Shown: positions 23,842 to 24,485 of the stretch, piece by piece
Layout of the letters: every line of letters begins with the position of its first letter
How positions within the stretch are numbered: the stretch's first letter is position 1
DNA from: Minisyncoccota bacterium
GTDB taxonomy: Bacteria; Verrucomicrobiota; Lentisphaeria; Oligosphaerales; MVZH01
Assembly: GCA_021734725.1 (NCBI GenBank)
Contig: JAIPIM010000013.1
Coordinates: forward strand, 1 to 24,485
Reading direction: 5' to 3'
Length of the DNA: 24,485 nucleotides
The notes under the pieces: generated by a model
Told to the model about the DNA's origin: nothing
The model's database searches: none
The model's input: only the letters and a program-made list of their open reading frames with translations
Position numbers and translations under genes: made by a program

Positions 23842-23960
23842 ATACTTAATCTTTACTTGCACAAAAATGTCTTCGAATGCCGGTCATGAAACGGAAACGC
23901 GAGCCCTTTGCGGGAACACAGCTTTCATCGCGCTGGCTAATCACGGAATCGACAGAATTC

Positions 23961-23989
23961 AGTATAGCACCCGCAGTCACGTGCGTCTA
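23961..23989 (-). promoter_or_regulatory. Candidate promoter of the lacI gene (extended -10)
   Basis: On the minus strand TAGACG (23989-23984) and TATACT (23966-23961) are 17 bases apart, with four and five consensus matches. TGC directly before the -10 makes an extended -10 element. The start would be near 23954, about 113 bases before the lacI ATG. Confidence 0.55.
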
Positions 23990-24020
23990 AAAGAATCTCG
24001 AAAAACAGTAGTTTACTGCC

Positions 24021-24049
24021 TTGACAACCGTTCATATCACCAGTACTAT
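24021..24049 (+). promoter_or_regulatory. Promoter of the truncated lipoprotein gene
   Basis: A perfect -35 TTGACA (24021-24026) is followed after 17 bases by TACTAT (24044-24049, four of six matches). Transcription would start near 24056-24057, exactly where operator 2 begins. Confidence 0.65.
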
Positions 24050-24056
24050 AGCACCT

Positions 24057-24072
24057 AAGCAATCGTTTGCCT
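24057..24072. promoter_or_regulatory. LacI-family operator 2
   Basis: AAGCAATCGTTTGCCT has the same GCAAnCGnTTGC core as operator 1 and differs from it at two of 16 bases. It covers about +1 to +16 of the predicted transcript, a classical position for LacI-type repression. It begins 85 bases before the lipoprotein start codon, nearly the same distance as operator 1 from its gene (83). Confidence 0.75.
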
Positions 24073-24141
24073 AATCCGCTTGTCGGCACTCTGAACAAAG
24101 CGGCTCATTCGGTGTACCGCTAACCACAAAGGCCCAGCGAT

Positions 24142-24485
24142 ATGATTCGAACAATTACTGTTCTCGCGTGCTGTCAAATGCTCGCCGGTTGCGCAATAAA
24201 CTCAATGATCCCCCCAAAAAAGCTGCCGCTGGTAACCAACGGCGTCGCCAACACCGTGATCGTCGTCAACGCTCAAGGTGATTGGGAGAAGGAGGCGCGC
24301 CGTATCTACGTGGAAACGCATGCCGCGGCCGCATTACAGGCACACCTGCGACAGATGTCCGGAACTGAGGTGCCAATAGCCACTGTCAATACATACGCCG
24401 ATGTTCCAATCGTCGAGGGCAGGCTGACACCGGAAGAGAACGTTGCAGATACGTACATCATATTGGGTGACAATGCACTGAGCCG
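24142..24485 (+). CDS. Lipoprotein with DUF4838/alpha-glucuronidase-like N-terminal domain (cut by window end)
   Basis: The frame runs from ATG 24142 to the end of the window without a stop (114 complete codons). A short signal peptide with lipobox LAGC (Cys17) predicts an exported lipoprotein. The following segment, with TVIVVNAQGDW, a helix ALQAHLRQMSGTEVPI and YIILGDNAL, resembles the alpha/beta domain that precedes the catalytic barrel in GH67/GH20-type and DUF4838 proteins, which are abundant in PVC polysaccharide-degrading clusters. The catalytic part lies outside the window, so activity cannot be judged. No strong ribosome binding site is seen. A consensus promoter and LacI operator lie directly upstream, linking it to the regulon of the neighbouring repressor. 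Confidence 0.7.
   Translation, partial: MIRTITVLACCQMLAGCAINSMIPPKKLPLVTNGVANTVIVVNAQGDWEKEARRIYVETHAAAALQAHLRQMSGTEVPIATVNTYADVPIVEGRLTPEENVADTYIILGDNALS

Noticed and set aside
1..24485. Sigma-54 (-24/-12) promoters, looked for because rpoN is present
   Set aside because: The plus-strand TGGCAC occurrences I inspected lack TTGC at the right distance; the minus strand was not searched exhaustively.
1..24485. CRISPR arrays, insertion sequences, phage or toxin-antitoxin genes
   Set aside because: No spaced direct repeats, transposase or integrase motifs, or small paired toxin-like genes were seen.

Overview
The window is a gene-dense, roughly 52-58% GC bacterial chromosome segment. It carries single-copy housekeeping genes (folD, coaX, rarA, rsfS, nadD, rpoN, two tRNAs) next to gene types common in the Planctomycetes-Verrucomicrobia-Lentisphaerae/Kiritimatiellae (PVC) group: an exported squalene-cyclase-like toroid protein, a very large exported protein of unknown function, beta-propeller glycosidase-like proteins, and a LacI regulator with its own operators. 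I infer a PVC-type Gram-negative heterotroph. This rests on gene style only, because there is no rRNA in the window. GTG and TTG starts are frequent and several genes have a clear AGGAGG-type ribosome binding site.

Layout. Positions 9-3572 (+) hold folD followed almost without gap by a zinc/manganese ABC importer (znuA-znuC-znuB). Positions 3597-5543 (-) hold coaX and then the exported toroid protein. Positions 5793-11483 (+) hold a stand-alone GuaA-type ATP pyrophosphatase, a 954-residue exported unknown protein, a family 9 glycosyltransferase and a sirtuin. Positions 11484-12025 are a gene-free stretch with several possible RNA stems and a dispersed-repeat-like inverted repeat. RarA with an extra C-terminal methyltransferase-like domain follows (12026-14269, +). 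Positions 14461-17650 (-) are a tight operon rpoN > SpoU methyltransferase > nadD > rsfS. A YycJ-type metallo-beta-lactamase protein (17898-18677, +) is followed by tRNA-Gln(TTG) and tRNA-Gly(TCC).

After tRNA-Gly the content changes to an accessory carbohydrate locus: two cytoplasmic beta-propeller glycosidase-like genes (+), a LacI-family repressor (-), and the start of a lipoprotein gene that resembles the N-terminal domain of DUF4838/alpha-glucuronidase-like proteins (+, cut by the window end).

The strongest new observation is regulatory. Two near-identical 16-bp LacI-type operators (21186-21201 and 24057-24072; 14 of 16 bases shared) lie 83 and 85 bases before the start codons of the second glycosidase-like gene and the truncated lipoprotein gene, on either side of the lacI gene. 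The second begins at the predicted transcription start of a TTGACA-17-TACTAT promoter. This defines a small local regulon. Other notable points are the GuaA-like enzyme without a glutaminase partner, the RarA fusion, and altered metal-site residues in CoaX, Sir2 and ZnuA. There is also a 29-bp dyad over the rpoN stop codon. I saw no CRISPR array, insertion sequence or phage gene.
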